The position numbers and the translations under genes were made by a program. The notes under the pieces are model-generated. The model worked only from the letters and a program-made list of their open reading frames with translations, did no database searches and was not told where the DNA came from. 64,000 nt of DNA from Duganella sp. Root336D2 (GTDB taxonomy: Bacteria; Pseudomonadota; Gammaproteobacteria; Burkholderiales; Burkholderiaceae_D): contig NZ_LMDB01000003.1 in the NCBI RefSeq assembly GCF_001425005.1, forward strand, positions 62,264 through 126,263, written 5' to 3'. Below, piece by piece: positions 7,653 to 16,544 of the stretch (positions are counted from its first letter, which is position 1; each line of letters opens with the position of its first letter).

Positions 7653-8498
7653 TCAGGCGGCGACTGCTACCGTCAGGGTCACCACATAGCCGTCGGCGAC
7701 GTTGCCGCTCATGGTGCCGAGCTGCAGGGAGTAGCCATCGCTGAAGATATTGTCGGTGGCGTAGCTGATGCGCGACAGGTTGCTGGCGGAACTGCTGTAA
7801 GCCGAAGTGGCATAGACCTGATTCAGCGTCGCCATCGGGAAGGTGAACTGCGAGGTCTTGATGCGGTTCGAGGCGCTGCTGCTTTGCGCCAGGCTGCGAT
7901 AGACCTCGAAATGCACGTGCGGCATACGGCCGTCATAGCAACCGGGGAAGATGGTGGTGAAAGACAGGTCGCCGTTAGCGTCCGCGCCCTGCACCCCGCG
8001 CAGGTAATTCTGGTCCGTCACCCCGCTGGAGTACAGCGAATAGCGGCCTTCGCGGTCGCAATGCCACAGGTAGACCGCGAATTCTCCCGCCGCGCCGCAG
8101 CTGTTGTTCGCGTTGATGATCTTCAGCTTGATGGTCAGCGGAATGCCGGCCGCCGTGCCGCTGGCGCCATTGAAGCTGCCGCGGATATCGCTGCGTACAA
8201 TGCCGCTTTGCGTCAGCACATTGACAATGCCGCTTGCATTACTGTTGGTGCCGTCGCCCGGATATGGGCCGCCGGTTTCCTCGGGAATCACCGTGCACCC
8301 TCCTGTGGAGGTGCTGGTGCCGGCGCTGCCACCGCTGCTGCCACTGCCCGCGCTCGTGCTGTCCGCGCCGCCGCCGCAGGCCACCAGCGGCAGCGTGGCC
8401 GCGCTGGCGAGCAACCATCGCAGCGAGCGGCGGCGGTTGCTGCCCATGTTCATCATTGCTTCCAGGTCTGCTGCCAGGCCGTGGTCGTGCGCGTCCAT
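7653..8498 (-). CDS. Lipid-anchored, Tat-type intradiol ring-cleavage dioxygenase
   Basis: 281 residues. The N terminus has twin arginines (SNRRRSLRWLL) and a lipobox (LPLVACGGG), then a Ser/Gly-rich linker, so it is probably exported folded and lipid-anchored. The catalytic domain starts with VIPEETGGPYPGD and contains YLWHCDREGRYSLYS and GCYDGRMPHVHFEVY. These supply the Tyr and His ligands of the non-haem Fe(III) centre of intradiol dioxygenases, which open catechol-type rings between the hydroxyls. Periplasmic or surface members of this family are common but their substrates are poorly known. A strong ribosome site (AAGGAG) fixes the start. The gene is the last of three behind the Cpx-type promoter. 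Confidence 0.85.
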   Translation of the reverse strand: MDAHDHGLAADLEAMMNMGSNRRRSLRWLLASAATLPLVACGGGADSTSAGSGSSGGSAGTSTSTGGCTVIPEETGGPYPGDGTNSNASGIVNVLTQSGIVRSDIRGSFNGASGTAAGIPLTIKLKIINANNSCGAAGEFAVYLWHCDREGRYSLYSSGVTDQNYLRGVQGADANGDLSFTTIFPGCYDGRMPHVHFEVYRSLAQSSSASNRIKTSQFTFPMATLNQVYATSAYSSSASNLSRISYATDNIFSDGYSLQLGTMSGNVADGYVVTLTVAVAA

Positions 8499-8511
8499 AA
8501 GGTTCTCCTTT

Positions 8512-9036
8512 TTATGCTGTGGTGTTAATCAGGTTGCCGCTACTGCCGGCCTGCGGCAGTTTGTCCGCCAGCGCCTGCAGGAAGCTGGCCAGCTTGCTCC
8601 TAGATTCAGCGCTGTCGGCACCGAGCGACGAGAGCAGCGACGAGAAGGAGGACTCGAGCGACGAAGTTTCGCTGGTTTCATCCGGATCGCCTTGCAGCGA
8701 AGAGACCAGGCTTTGCAAGTCCGCCGCCAGCCGGCCAGGGCCACCCGGGCCGCCAGCGCCTTCCGCTTGCGCACCATTGGCCTCGCCCTGCTCATGCAAA
8801 GAAGTCATGAGTTCCTGCAGGAAGCTGCCCAGCGAGGACGCCGCGCTTTCCTTGTCGGTCGACGCGACATCGCTGATGCCCAGCGATTCCAGCGCCGAAC
8901 CGATCGCGTTGATGAAGCCTCCCTCGCCCGGCGGCGGGCCGGGTGGCGGCGGTGGCGGCGCCTGGCGGGCCTGCTCGGCGCCGCTGGTGGAAAGCTGGCT
9001 GGTGTAGCCAGTGAAGCCGACCGCGTTAACGTTCAT
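8512..9036 (-). CDS. Low-complexity hypothetical protein with polyproline stretch
   Basis: 174 residues of unknown family. An early run of Pro/Gly (residues 25-38) is followed by Ser/Leu-rich helical segments in two related blocks: SLGSFLQELMTSLHEQG near 68-84 and SKLASFLQALADKLPQAG near 146-163, each following an acidic, Ser-rich stretch. There is no signal peptide. Its start codon overlaps the stop of the Spy-like gene by 11 bases and its end is 13 bases from the dioxygenase gene, so all three are probably co-transcribed. The two repeats could mark an internal duplication. Confidence 0.7.
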   Translation of the reverse strand: MNVNAVGFTGYTSQLSTSGAEQARQAPPPPPPGPPPGEGGFINAIGSALESLGISDVASTDKESAASSLGSFLQELMTSLHEQGEANGAQAEGAGGPGGPGRLAADLQSLVSSLQGDPDETSETSSLESSFSSLLSSLGADSAESRSKLASFLQALADKLPQAGSSGNLINTTA

Positions 9037-9520
9037 AGAAGTCTCCTCGTTGCCGGCGGGCCTTACGCTCGTCCAGTTGTTTACGCTGCTCTGGGGTCAG
9101 CAGGGCCAGCACCTTCTGGTGCGTACGCATATGGGAAAGGGTCAGGTTGGCTTGCGCCTGCGCCGCGGCCTGCGCCAGCCTGGCGGCGCCAGCGTCATCG
9201 AACTTTTCGGCATTGCGCATCTCTTGCAGGGCGCGCATCGCCTTTTCGTGGGTACGGGCCTGTTCGCGCAGGTATGGCTCCTGGTCGTGCATCAGCTGGA
9301 ACAGTTTGTCCTCTTGGCTTTCCGATAACGCCAGGCCACGCAGGAACGGCAAGCTTGGCGCGCCGAAACGGGGGCCCCGGTGGCCGCCCTGGAAATCACC
9401 GTGCGGGCTGGCCAGCGGCGGCTGGTCGCCTTCTGGCGGCGTGGCTTCCTCAGCGCGGGCCAGCAACGGCAGCGCCATGGCAGCGGCCAGCAGTAGCCGG
9501 GTCAATTTGCTCTTGTTCAT
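9026..9520 (-). CDS. Spy/CpxP-family periplasmic stress protein
   Basis: 164 residues. The chosen ATG follows GGAGATTGAGA and gives a signal peptide (MNKSKLTRLLLAAAMALPLLARA); a longer open frame upstream runs through the promoter region and is not used. The mature protein is Gln/Arg/Glu-rich helical, with two copies of the LTxxQ-like motif (ALSESQEDKLFQLM and LLTPEQRKQLDERK), the hallmark of the CpxP/Spy chaperone and sensor family. Such proteins bind unfolded periplasmic proteins or repress the Cpx kinase. It is divergent from a CpxR/CpxA-type pair, as cpxP is in enterobacteria, and two CpxR-box-like sites sit between them. Confidence 0.85.
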   Translation of the reverse strand: MNKSKLTRLLLAAAMALPLLARAEEATPPEGDQPPLASPHGDFQGGHRGPRFGAPSLPFLRGLALSESQEDKLFQLMHDQEPYLREQARTHEKAMRALQEMRNAEKFDDAGAARLAQAAAQAQANLTLSHMRTHQKVLALLTPEQRKQLDERKARRQRGDFYER

Positions 9521-9569
9521 TCTCAATCTCCAGTGTTGATGGTGAGCTTCCATTCTCTGGCTACGGCCT

Positions 9570-9584
9570 GTAAAGCGCCGTAAG
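9570..9584. promoter_or_regulatory. CpxR-box-like site 1
   Basis: GTAAA, five bases, GTAAG. This matches the enterobacterial CpxR consensus (two GTAAA halves separated by about five bases) with one mismatch. It lies in the divergent promoter between the Spy-like gene and the response regulator. Confidence 0.55.
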
Positions 9585-9590
9585 TGGCAG

Positions 9591-9605
9591 GTAAAAACGT
9601 GTAAA
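9591..9605. promoter_or_regulatory. CpxR-box-like site 2 (perfect halves)
   Basis: GTAAA, five bases, GTAAA: an exact match to the tandem CpxR consensus, 34 bases before the response-regulator start and about two helical turns from site 1. It suggests autoregulation plus control of the divergent Spy operon. Confidence 0.65.
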
Positions 9606-9638
9606 GATGGAGCAGCCCGGCAGGAACGATTTGCTATC

Positions 9639-10331
9639 ATGGGCGCCATGAACAAGGTCCTATTGATTGACGACGACGTCGAACTGGTCGGCATGTTCCA
9701 GGAGTACCTGGAGCAGGAAGGCTTCGAAGCCAGCACCGCCCACGATGGCGAAGCCGGCACCGCCTCCGCATTGACGGGGGCATATGCCATTGCGGTCCTC
9801 GATGTGATGATGCCGCGCATGAACGGCCTCGAAACCCTGCGCCGCATCCGCGCCGTGAGCCAGATGCCGATTCTGATGCTGACGGCGCGCGGCGACGATA
9901 CCGACCGCATTGTCGGCCTCGAACTGGGCGCGGACGATTACGTCACCAAGCCCTGCACGCCGCGCGAACTGACCGCGCGCATCCGCGCCATCCTGCGCCG
10001 CACGCAGGCCGTTCCGGATACGGGCAGCGGACCGCTGGTGATCGGCCAGCTCACCATGTGGCCGGAACAGCGCCGCGCAGCGTGGGCCGGCATGCCGCTC
10101 GAGCTGACCAGCACCGAATTCAACCTCCTTGAAGTATTGGCCCGCAATGCGGGCAAGCCGGTCAGCAAGAATGTGCTGTCCGAACAGGGCCTGGGCCGCC
10201 CGATGGCGCGCTTCGACCGCAATATCGATGTGCATATGAGCAGCTTGCGCCACAAGCTGGGCTCCATTTCGGACGGACGCTCCTGCCTGCAGACGGTGTA
10301 CCGCCTCGGCTACCAGTTGGTCCGGGAGTAA
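9639..10331 (+). CDS. cpxR: OmpR-family response regulator, CpxR-like
   Basis: 230 residues. Receiver domain at the N terminus (KVLLIDDDVELV acidic pocket, phosphoacceptor Asp in AVLDVMMPRMNG, conserved Lys in DYVTKP), then a winged-helix Trans_reg_C domain (LTSTEFNLLEVLARNAGKPV and VDVHMSSLRHKLG-like region to the end). The length and the glycine-poor linker fit the CpxR branch, and the divergent Spy/CpxP-like gene supports that role. An ATG three codons downstream (9648) is an equally good start. The kinase gene begins 3 bases after the stop. Confidence 0.85.
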   Translation: MGAMNKVLLIDDDVELVGMFQEYLEQEGFEASTAHDGEAGTASALTGAYAIAVLDVMMPRMNGLETLRRIRAVSQMPILMLTARGDDTDRIVGLELGADDYVTKPCTPRELTARIRAILRRTQAVPDTGSGPLVIGQLTMWPEQRRAAWAGMPLELTSTEFNLLEVLARNAGKPVSKNVLSEQGLGRPMARFDRNIDVHMSSLRHKLGSISDGRSCLQTVYRLGYQLVRE

Positions 10332-10334
10332 GCC

Positions 10335-11879
10335 GTGGGCCGCCTGTTCTGGAAGTTCTTCTTTTCGATCCTGCTGGCCCAGGTAGCGGCCACCGCCGCC
10401 ATAGGCGGCGCCGTCTGGCTCAAGGCGCGCGCTGCCACGGAAGCGCGGCCATCCGATATTGAGACCGGGCCGCCGGCGGAAATGTCGATCGAGTCCGCCG
10501 CCGCCACCCTCGCCTTTGGCGGCACCGACGGCTTGCGGCAGCTGCTGGAAAACATGCCGCGGCATCGCGTCTATGCCGTGGGCGATGATGGCAAGGAACT
10601 GCTGGGGCGCATCACGACGCCGAGCATGCTGTCGGAAGCACAGAAAAAGCTTGCCAGCGCGGACCCGCGCGGCGTCCGCCAGGTCGCCGCGCCAAACGGC
10701 CAGCGCTACCTGCTGTTCCTGCCTTCGCGCCGCCACCAGGGCGTGCTCGAAGCGCCCGACTCCCGCACTTTGCTTGCCGGTTCGGGAATCCCAGGACTCG
10801 ACCCACGCGCCTATCGCCGCCCGGAAGGACGCCGTCCGTCAGCGCCACCGCCCGACGGTCCCGAAACACGCCCACCCGGCGCGGACGGACGCGCTGCTGC
10901 GGGACCAGGCGCAGCCGCGGGCCCTGGTCCTGAACCTGGCCGTGGTGAGCCAGGCGGCCCACCGCCCCGTTTCCGCCCATTGACGCCATTCATCCCGATC
11001 GGTGCCGCCGTGCTGGCAAGCCTGCTGTTCGCAGCCCTGCTCGCATGGTATTTTGCCCGTCCCATCCGCGCGCTGCGCCAGGCCTTTGACGCCGCGGCAA
11101 GCGGCGACCTCGCCCCGCGCTTCACCGCCAAACCGCGGGCCGGCGGCGACGAACTCACCACCCTGGGCCGCGACTTCGACCGCATGACAGGCCGCCTGCG
11201 CGCCCTGCTTGATGGCCAGAAGAACCTGCTGCATGACGTTTCGCACGAACTGCGCTCCCCGCTGGCCCGCCTGCAGGCAGCCATCGGCCTGGCCCACCAG
11301 CAGCCGGAAAAGGCAGCCGCCTCGATGCAGCGCATCGAGCGCGAAAGCGTACGGATGGACAAGCTGGTCGGCGAACTGCTTACCCTGTCCCGCCTCGAAG
11401 CAGGCGCCTTCGACGCGCCCAAGCAGGAATTCAGCATTGGCGAACTGCTCGACGACATCCTGCAGGACGCGAAGTTCGAGGCCGCAACCAACGACCGCGA
11501 AGTGGCCTTCGGCAGCACTGCGGACGCCCAGGTCAGCGGCCAGCCGGAACTACTGGCGCGCGCCGTCGAAAACGTGGTCCGCAACGCCATCAAGCACAGC
11601 CCCGCCGGCGGCAAGGTCGAGGTGGAGACCGCGCACGACGCGCGCTTCATCCGCATCCGCGTCATGGACGACGGACCTGGCGTGGCGCCGGAAGACTTGG
11701 GGAAGATTTTCCAGCCCTTCTACCGCGGCAGCAACACGGAAAAGGACGTGGACGGACATGGACTGGGCCTGGCAATCGCCCAGCAGGTGGTGCAGCAGCA
11801 CGGCGGCCGCATCGCCGCCGCCAATCGAACCGGCGGCGGACTTTGCGTGGAGCTCTCGCTCCCGCTGACCAGCGCTTAA
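10335..11879 (+). CDS. cpxA: Sensor histidine kinase, CpxA-like
   Basis: 514 residues, GTG start. Transmembrane segment near residues 8-28, a periplasmic region that becomes very Pro/Gly/Arg-rich around residues 160-215, a second transmembrane segment near 217-240, then HAMP. HisKA carries the phosphoacceptor in LLHDVSHELRSPLARL (about residue 306). HATPase_c has ENVVRNAIKHSP, VMDDGPGV, IFQPFYRG and GHGLGLAIAQ. It is paired with the response regulator and probably senses envelope stress. The long low-complexity periplasmic linker is unusual for CpxA. Confidence 0.85.
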   Translation: MGRLFWKFFFSILLAQVAATAAIGGAVWLKARAATEARPSDIETGPPAEMSIESAAATLAFGGTDGLRQLLENMPRHRVYAVGDDGKELLGRITTPSMLSEAQKKLASADPRGVRQVAAPNGQRYLLFLPSRRHQGVLEAPDSRTLLAGSGIPGLDPRAYRRPEGRRPSAPPPDGPETRPPGADGRAAAGPGAAAGPGPEPGRGEPGGPPPRFRPLTPFIPIGAAVLASLLFAALLAWYFARPIRALRQAFDAAASGDLAPRFTAKPRAGGDELTTLGRDFDRMTGRLRALLDGQKNLLHDVSHELRSPLARLQAAIGLAHQQPEKAAASMQRIERESVRMDKLVGELLTLSRLEAGAFDAPKQEFSIGELLDDILQDAKFEAATNDREVAFGSTADAQVSGQPELLARAVENVVRNAIKHSPAGGKVEVETAHDARFIRIRVMDDGPGVAPEDLGKIFQPFYRGSNTEKDVDGHGLGLAIAQQVVQQHGGRIAAANRTGGGLCVELSLPLTSA

Positions 11880-11906
11880 CCTTAACGCTTAACGCTTAAC
11901 GCTTAA
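11874..11906. repeat. Heptamer tandem repeat GCTTAAC
   Basis: About four copies of GCTTAAC or its close variant run through the gap between two convergent genes. The array includes the TAA stop codon of the kinase gene and, on the other strand, the stop codon of dcd. It looks like a slippage-generated array; no known function. Confidence 0.7.
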
Positions 11907-12469
11907 GCCTTCGGCAGGGTCACGCCGTGCTGGCCCTGGTACTTGCCGTTGCGGTCCTTGTAGGAGGTCTCGCAGATCTCGTCGCTCTCGAAGAACAGCA
12001 CCTGGGCGCAGCCTTCGCCAGCGTAAATCTTGGCCGGCAGCGGGGTGGTGTTCGAGAACTCCAGCGTCACATAACCCTCCCATTCAGGCTCGAACGGGGT
12101 CACGTTGACGATAATGCCGCAACGCGCGTAGGTCGATTTGCCCAGGCAAACGGTCAGCACATTGCGCGGAATGCGGAAGTATTCGATGGTACGGGCCAGC
12201 GCGAAGGAGTTCGGAGGAATGATGCAGACATCGCTCTTCACATCGACGAAGGAGTTCGAGTCGAAGTTCTTCGGGTCGACGATGGTGCTGTTGATGTTGG
12301 TGAAAACCTTGAACTCATCAGCGCAGCGAATGTCGTAGCCGTAGGACGAAGTGCCGTAGGAAATCACCTTGCGGCCGTCCACGGCGCGTACCTGGCCAGG
12401 CTCGTACGGCTCGATCATGCCGGTTTGTTCCGCCATGCGGCGTATCCATTTGTCGCTTTTAATCGTCAT
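11903..12469 (-). CDS. dcd: dCTP deaminase
   Basis: 188 residues, the normal family length. It deaminates dCTP to dUTP, feeding thymidylate synthesis. The protein is conserved throughout: [15 protein letters not shown] at the start, [26 protein letters not shown], and [12 protein letters not shown] with the catalytic Glu. No signal peptide; cytoplasmic homotrimer by family. It follows the alpha/beta hydrolase gene by 41 bases on the same strand. Confidence 0.95.
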   Translation of the reverse strand: MTIKSDKWIRRMAEQTGMIEPYEPGQVRAVDGRKVISYGTSSYGYDIRCADEFKVFTNINSTIVDPKNFDSNSFVDVKSDVCIIPPNSFALARTIEYFRIPRNVLTVCLGKSTYARCGIIVNVTPFEPEWEGYVTLEFSNTTPLPAKIYAGEGCAQVLFFESDEICETSYKDRNGKYQGQHGVTLPKA

Positions 12470-12510
12470 CGCAGGTGCTTTCTGGTTTAAATAATGGTGC
12501 GGATTTTACA

Positions 12511-13353
12511 TCAGGCGCGCATGCGCTGGGGCGCTTCGCTGGCCTGGAGCCCGCTCCCCAGCATCTGGCGGATCACGTCGCGCGTCATTTCAGCCGCCAC
12601 GCGCGGCATCTCCATCGGGAACAGGTGCGAGCCCCGCATCATGCGGAAATTGCGGCCCACCAGCTTGCGGGTATGCTCCAGCCCCGCCTGGCGATTTTCC
12701 ACCGAGTTGTCGCCCGCCACATAGCCCACCGGAACCGGGAATTCGCCATTGACCAAGGTGCCGATATGGTGCGGCAGGCTGCGGTAGATGGCGGTTTCGG
12801 CTTCGCGGGTAAAGCGCAGCTGCACGCCCTCCGGGTGCTCGACCAGGCCGTGTTCCAGGTAATCGAGCAGCACGCCCGGCGCCCAGGCGCCGAACACTTC
12901 CTTGCTGGCGAAATGGCGCAGCGCTTCCTTGTGGCTTGGCCAGACGTTGCGGCGCTTGACCGAGAAACGCGCCGGCGAATAGCGGTCGGAAAACCGGGTG
13001 CCCTTGAACAGCCGCCACACTTTGGCGCGCCAGCCGGCAACTACAGGGGAATCGAGCATCACCACGCAGCGCACCAGTTCCGGGCGCTGGGCAGCCGCCA
13101 TCAGGCTAAGGAGCCCGCCCAGGGAGTGGCCAACCAGGATCACCGGCTCTTTCTGATAGCGGGATTCCAGCTCGGCGATCAGTTCTTCCACCAGCTTGGC
13201 CCAGCCGTCTTCCACCGGGTAGCGCGGGTTATGGCCATGCATGTCGAGCGCCTGCACTTCGAAATCCTGGCCAAGGTACTCGAAGAATTGACGGTAAGTG
13301 CCCGCCGGATAACTGTTCGCGTGGGCGAAATGGACTTTCGGTTTCGTCATCAA
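12511..13353 (-). CDS. Alpha/beta-fold hydrolase
   Basis: 280 residues. Nucleophile elbow VILVGHSLGGLLSL near residues 72-85, an oxyanion region HFAHANSYPAGTY at the start (the HANSYPA form seen in small serine hydrolases) and a terminal His in RGSHLFPMEMP near 244. Predicted serine hydrolase of unknown substrate, cytoplasmic. The second Met (two codons in) is an alternative start. Probably co-transcribed with dcd. Confidence 0.85.
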   Translation of the reverse strand: MMTKPKVHFAHANSYPAGTYRQFFEYLGQDFEVQALDMHGHNPRYPVEDGWAKLVEELIAELESRYQKEPVILVGHSLGGLLSLMAAAQRPELVRCVVMLDSPVVAGWRAKVWRLFKGTRFSDRYSPARFSVKRRNVWPSHKEALRHFASKEVFGAWAPGVLLDYLEHGLVEHPEGVQLRFTREAETAIYRSLPHHIGTLVNGEFPVPVGYVAGDNSVENRQAGLEHTRKLVGRNFRMMRGSHLFPMEMPRVAAEMTRDVIRQMLGSGLQASEAPQRMRA

Positions 13354-13536
13354 CTTATTCTAAAAGCAATGGCAACAGGTGTTTCGTACAAAGCTTCTAA
13401 TTATCGCTCAGGATGGACGCCCATGCCAGTATTGGGCATGCCGCTGGACGCCACGTCTTCATGACATGTAAGATCCCGATGTATGTCCAAATGGCAAGAA
13501 AAATTCGAACAACAATAAAAAGTTGGTGTCAATCCG

Positions 13537-15021
13537 ATGCTTATCGTCCCCATAGAAAACCGTCCCGACTGGAAGAATCCGCCTGTCGCGACTCTGCTGC
13601 TCATCCTCATCAACGTGCTGATTTTCTTTGCCTATCAAGGCAAAGATCCGCAACGGCTGGAGCAATCCTACCGGTGGTATGTGGAATCAGGACTGTTCGA
13701 GCGCGAGCAACAGCCGTTTCGCCAATACCTGAGCCGGGCCACCCCGCAAGTAAGGAAATCTCTCGACGCAGCGGATGACGAGGATATGCCGCAGCGAGAG
13801 CGATTGGCGCGGCGGCGCGACATGCAGTTTGAGCATGCAGCCTACGACCGGCCGTTCATCCAGGCCTTGCACCAGGAACTGGACAGCGATCCGGAGTGGC
13901 GCACTGACCGCAGCCGGTTCGAGCAGCTGGTCAATTCCCTCAGCTACCGGGCCTACGCCTTCAATGCCAGGGAAGCGCGCTGGGATACCTGGATCACCAA
14001 TATGTTCCTGCATGGCGACTTCATGCACCTGCTGGGGAATATGGTATTCCTGTTCCTGTTCGGCTTTGCGCTGGAAATCGCCATCGGGCGCGGCGTTTTC
14101 CTGCTGCTCTACCTGTGCAGCGGATTTGGCGGGACCTTGCTGTACTGGATGTCGGAGTTTGGTACCGATCACAGCGCACTGGGCGCGTCGGGGGCGATAT
14201 CGGGCTTGATGGGCATGTATATCGCCTTGTATGGCCTGAGAAAAATCAATTTCTTCTACCACGTAATTTTCTTTACCGGGCAGTTGCGGGCGCCGGCGCT
14301 TATCGTCTTCCCGGTCTGGGTGGGCTATGAGCTGCTGGGGTCGAGCTCTGGCAATGACGGGGTAGCCCACTGGGCCCATACGGGCGGGCTGTTGTTCGGC
14401 TTCGTCCTGCTTGCGCTCTGGATGCGCCTTGGCCTCGACTACAACCGCAATTTTGTCGAGAAGATTGACCCCGACACCCCGCTCAAGTCCGCGCTGTCCC
14501 GGCTCCAGGAACTGGTCGTCATGATGAAGCTGGATGAGGCGCGGCGGGCGGCTGTGCAGCTGGTAAAGGCGCATCCGCACGATGCGCGCGCCTGGCGCGC
14601 CTTGTATAACGTCGTGAAAATCTCTCCGGCAAGCCGGGAATACCACGAGACCGTGCACGCCCTGTTCAAGCAGGCCGGCCATGCCGCGCGCGATCCGGTG
14701 CTGCAAGACCTGATCGTGGAAGTGGCGCATGCCTACACCGCGACTGGTGGCGCTACACCGGCGCTGACGGAATCGGTGTCGCTCCTGCTCGCGCAGCGCC
14801 TCGGCCGGGTCGAGCATATCAAACCGCTGGCCGTCCTGACCGAGCGTCTGCTGGAACGGCAATGCCGGCACCAGATGATGCCAAGAATTTTGCAGGCAGT
14901 GGCCAATCTGTCCGCCAAGGCACAGCTGGCGGCGCAGGCGCAGCGCTACCGCGAACAGTTATTGGAGCGCTTCCCCGATTCGGACGAAGCGCGCCAACTG
15001 GCCGCTCACACGGCAGCCTGA
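13537..15021 (+). CDS. Rhomboid intramembrane serine protease with TPR-like tail
   Basis: 494 residues. First transmembrane helix near 17-33, then an unusually long soluble loop (about 34-145), then the rhomboid core with HGDFMHLLGN near 158-167, the catalytic Ser in ALGASGAISG near 218 and the catalytic His in AHWAHTGG near 279. After the last membrane segment (about 300) a 190-residue helical tail follows that looks like degenerate TPR repeats. Rhomboids cleave membrane-anchored substrates inside the bilayer. The 3' end overlaps the convergent neighbouring gene by 16 bases. Confidence 0.85.
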   Translation: MLIVPIENRPDWKNPPVATLLLILINVLIFFAYQGKDPQRLEQSYRWYVESGLFEREQQPFRQYLSRATPQVRKSLDAADDEDMPQRERLARRRDMQFEHAAYDRPFIQALHQELDSDPEWRTDRSRFEQLVNSLSYRAYAFNAREARWDTWITNMFLHGDFMHLLGNMVFLFLFGFALEIAIGRGVFLLLYLCSGFGGTLLYWMSEFGTDHSALGASGAISGLMGMYIALYGLRKINFFYHVIFFTGQLRAPALIVFPVWVGYELLGSSSGNDGVAHWAHTGGLLFGFVLLALWMRLGLDYNRNFVEKIDPDTPLKSALSRLQELVVMMKLDEARRAAVQLVKAHPHDARAWRALYNVVKISPASREYHETVHALFKQAGHAARDPVLQDLIVEVAHAYTATGGATPALTESVSLLLAQRLGRVEHIKPLAVLTERLLERQCRHQMMPRILQAVANLSAKAQLAAQAQRYREQLLERFPDSDEARQLAAHTAA

Positions 15022-16457
15022 CTCATTTGCCCGAGCGACAGGATCACCTTGCGATAATTCCCAACCTCGCCGGCGATGGCGTGGCCGGCATGCTGCTTGA
15101 GCAGGAAGTCGAGGATCATGACGGCCTTGCCATCGTCGCGCAATCCTTCCGAGTAGATGCGCGCCAGCAGGTAATAGGCCGCCGGCAGCTCCTCGCTCGT
15201 CGGTGCTTCCTTGTGCAGCATGCCGATCAGCGCAATGGCTTGGTTGAAACGCTTCTGGGCAAAATACTCCTCCGCTAATGCGCGCCGCAAGGCGATGCTC
15301 TTCGGCTTGTAGTGCGGCACCACCATGCATGCCGCTTCCAGCACAGCGGTCATGCGGTTCTTGCGCTGCATGTCGAGCAAGACCTGCAGGTATCGCTCCG
15401 TATGCTGCTGTATGCGCTCCGGCTCGCTGCGCGATTGGCACAGCAGCTTGTGGTGATATTCCAGCACCTGCAGGTCGTTCGGGTAGTCGGCAACCATGCC
15501 GGCCATGTGCTTCAGCGCGTCCGGGTAGCGGGATTCCCGCACCAGGATCACCGCACGGGCCAGTTCCAGGGCGCGATAGTCCGCTGGCGCGGCCGTCCCG
15601 TCGTCGTCGGGCTCGATGCCCAGGTCTTCGTGATGCTGGAACAGCAGGTATCCCATCATCGCCCCCATGACCATATTGAAATAGACGGTGACCACTACTG
15701 GAATTGCGATGAGCAGGTAGAAATAGTGCTCAGCAAGGTAGCGCAGTGTTGTGGCAGGCAAGAGCCCGATCGCCCGTTCCGGCCCTTGCGCAGTAATGAA
15801 CAATACGAAAAGCAAGCCGAAATAGGACCAGCCGATACGCAACGCCAGCTGGAATACCTGGATGGGATCGAGGGCGTCGCGCAAGGAACCGTGGATGGCC
15901 AGCAGCATGATGCTGGCCGGCAGCAAACCCGACAGGCAGATGATCAAACCGAAACCCAGCAAGCCGAAATGCCCCAGGCAGCCCACTGCTATGCCGTAGC
16001 CCAGCATCAGTCCGAACATCTTGAGCGTGGTCGGATTACCGTCGAACAATTCAGGAATGCTGGGCGGCTGCGCCCTGCCCTGGCTGCAAAACTCGATGAC
16101 GCGCAGGCCTTGCCGGACTGCCAGCGCAACCACAATGAAGATCGGCAAGAAGATCTGGATGCTCTGCGGGTCAAACAGCATCGCCGATGCGCTGGCCAGG
16201 CCGGCAAGCAGGGCCAGGAAAAGCAGTCCGTTCAGCGCGAACGGATAGGCGAAGAATCGGGACAATTGCGACCAGAACGACGGCAGGGCATTACCGACGC
16301 CGAGCGCTCGCATTTTTCCGCTGCACAGCGTGCAATACAGCGTATGGGTCGCTTGTCGCGCGGCCGGGAAACATTCCTGGCACAGGAGCGTACCGCAAGC
16401 GACGCAATTCCAGTTTGCCGCCCTGTCCGCGTGATACACGCAATAATCTGTTGCCAC
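15006..16457 (-). CDS. DUF4013-type membrane protein with N-terminal zinc-binding motif
   Basis: About 483 residues. GTG start with GGAAGG upstream; the longer frame that begins at 16508 lacks a good ribosome site. Residues 4-45 have paired Cys/His (CVYHADRAANWNCVACGTLL, CQECF, CTLC) like a B-box-type zinc motif. Several transmembrane segments follow between about 70 and 290, then a helical TPR-like cytoplasmic tail. The overall design (zinc motif, multipass region, TPR-like tail) parallels the convergent rhomboid gene's tail, and the two may act in the same membrane process. Function unknown. Confidence 0.65.
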   Translation of the reverse strand: MATDYCVYHADRAANWNCVACGTLLCQECFPAARQATHTLYCTLCSGKMRALGVGNALPSFWSQLSRFFAYPFALNGLLFLALLAGLASASAMLFDPQSIQIFLPIFIVVALAVRQGLRVIEFCSQGRAQPPSIPELFDGNPTTLKMFGLMLGYGIAVGCLGHFGLLGFGLIICLSGLLPASIMLLAIHGSLRDALDPIQVFQLALRIGWSYFGLLFVLFITAQGPERAIGLLPATTLRYLAEHYFYLLIAIPVVVTVYFNMVMGAMMGYLLFQHHEDLGIEPDDDGTAAPADYRALELARAVILVRESRYPDALKHMAGMVADYPNDLQVLEYHHKLLCQSRSEPERIQQHTERYLQVLLDMQRKNRMTAVLEAACMVVPHYKPKSIALRRALAEEYFAQKRFNQAIALIGMLHKEAPTSEELPAAYYLLARIYSEGLRDDGKAVMILDFLLKQHAGHAIAGEVGNYRKVILSLGQMSQAAV

Positions 16458-16544
16458 GATGCCGCACCTTCCACTGAAATGATAACTAAGTAGCCAACAT
16501 GATAACATTGACTCTCAGCAATTACCATGTCGCCGTCATCATCA

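Noticed and set aside
13417..13450. GCCCATGCC / GGGCATGCC repeats before the rhomboid gene
   Set aside because: Neither a clean inverted nor direct repeat; no regulator site I can support.
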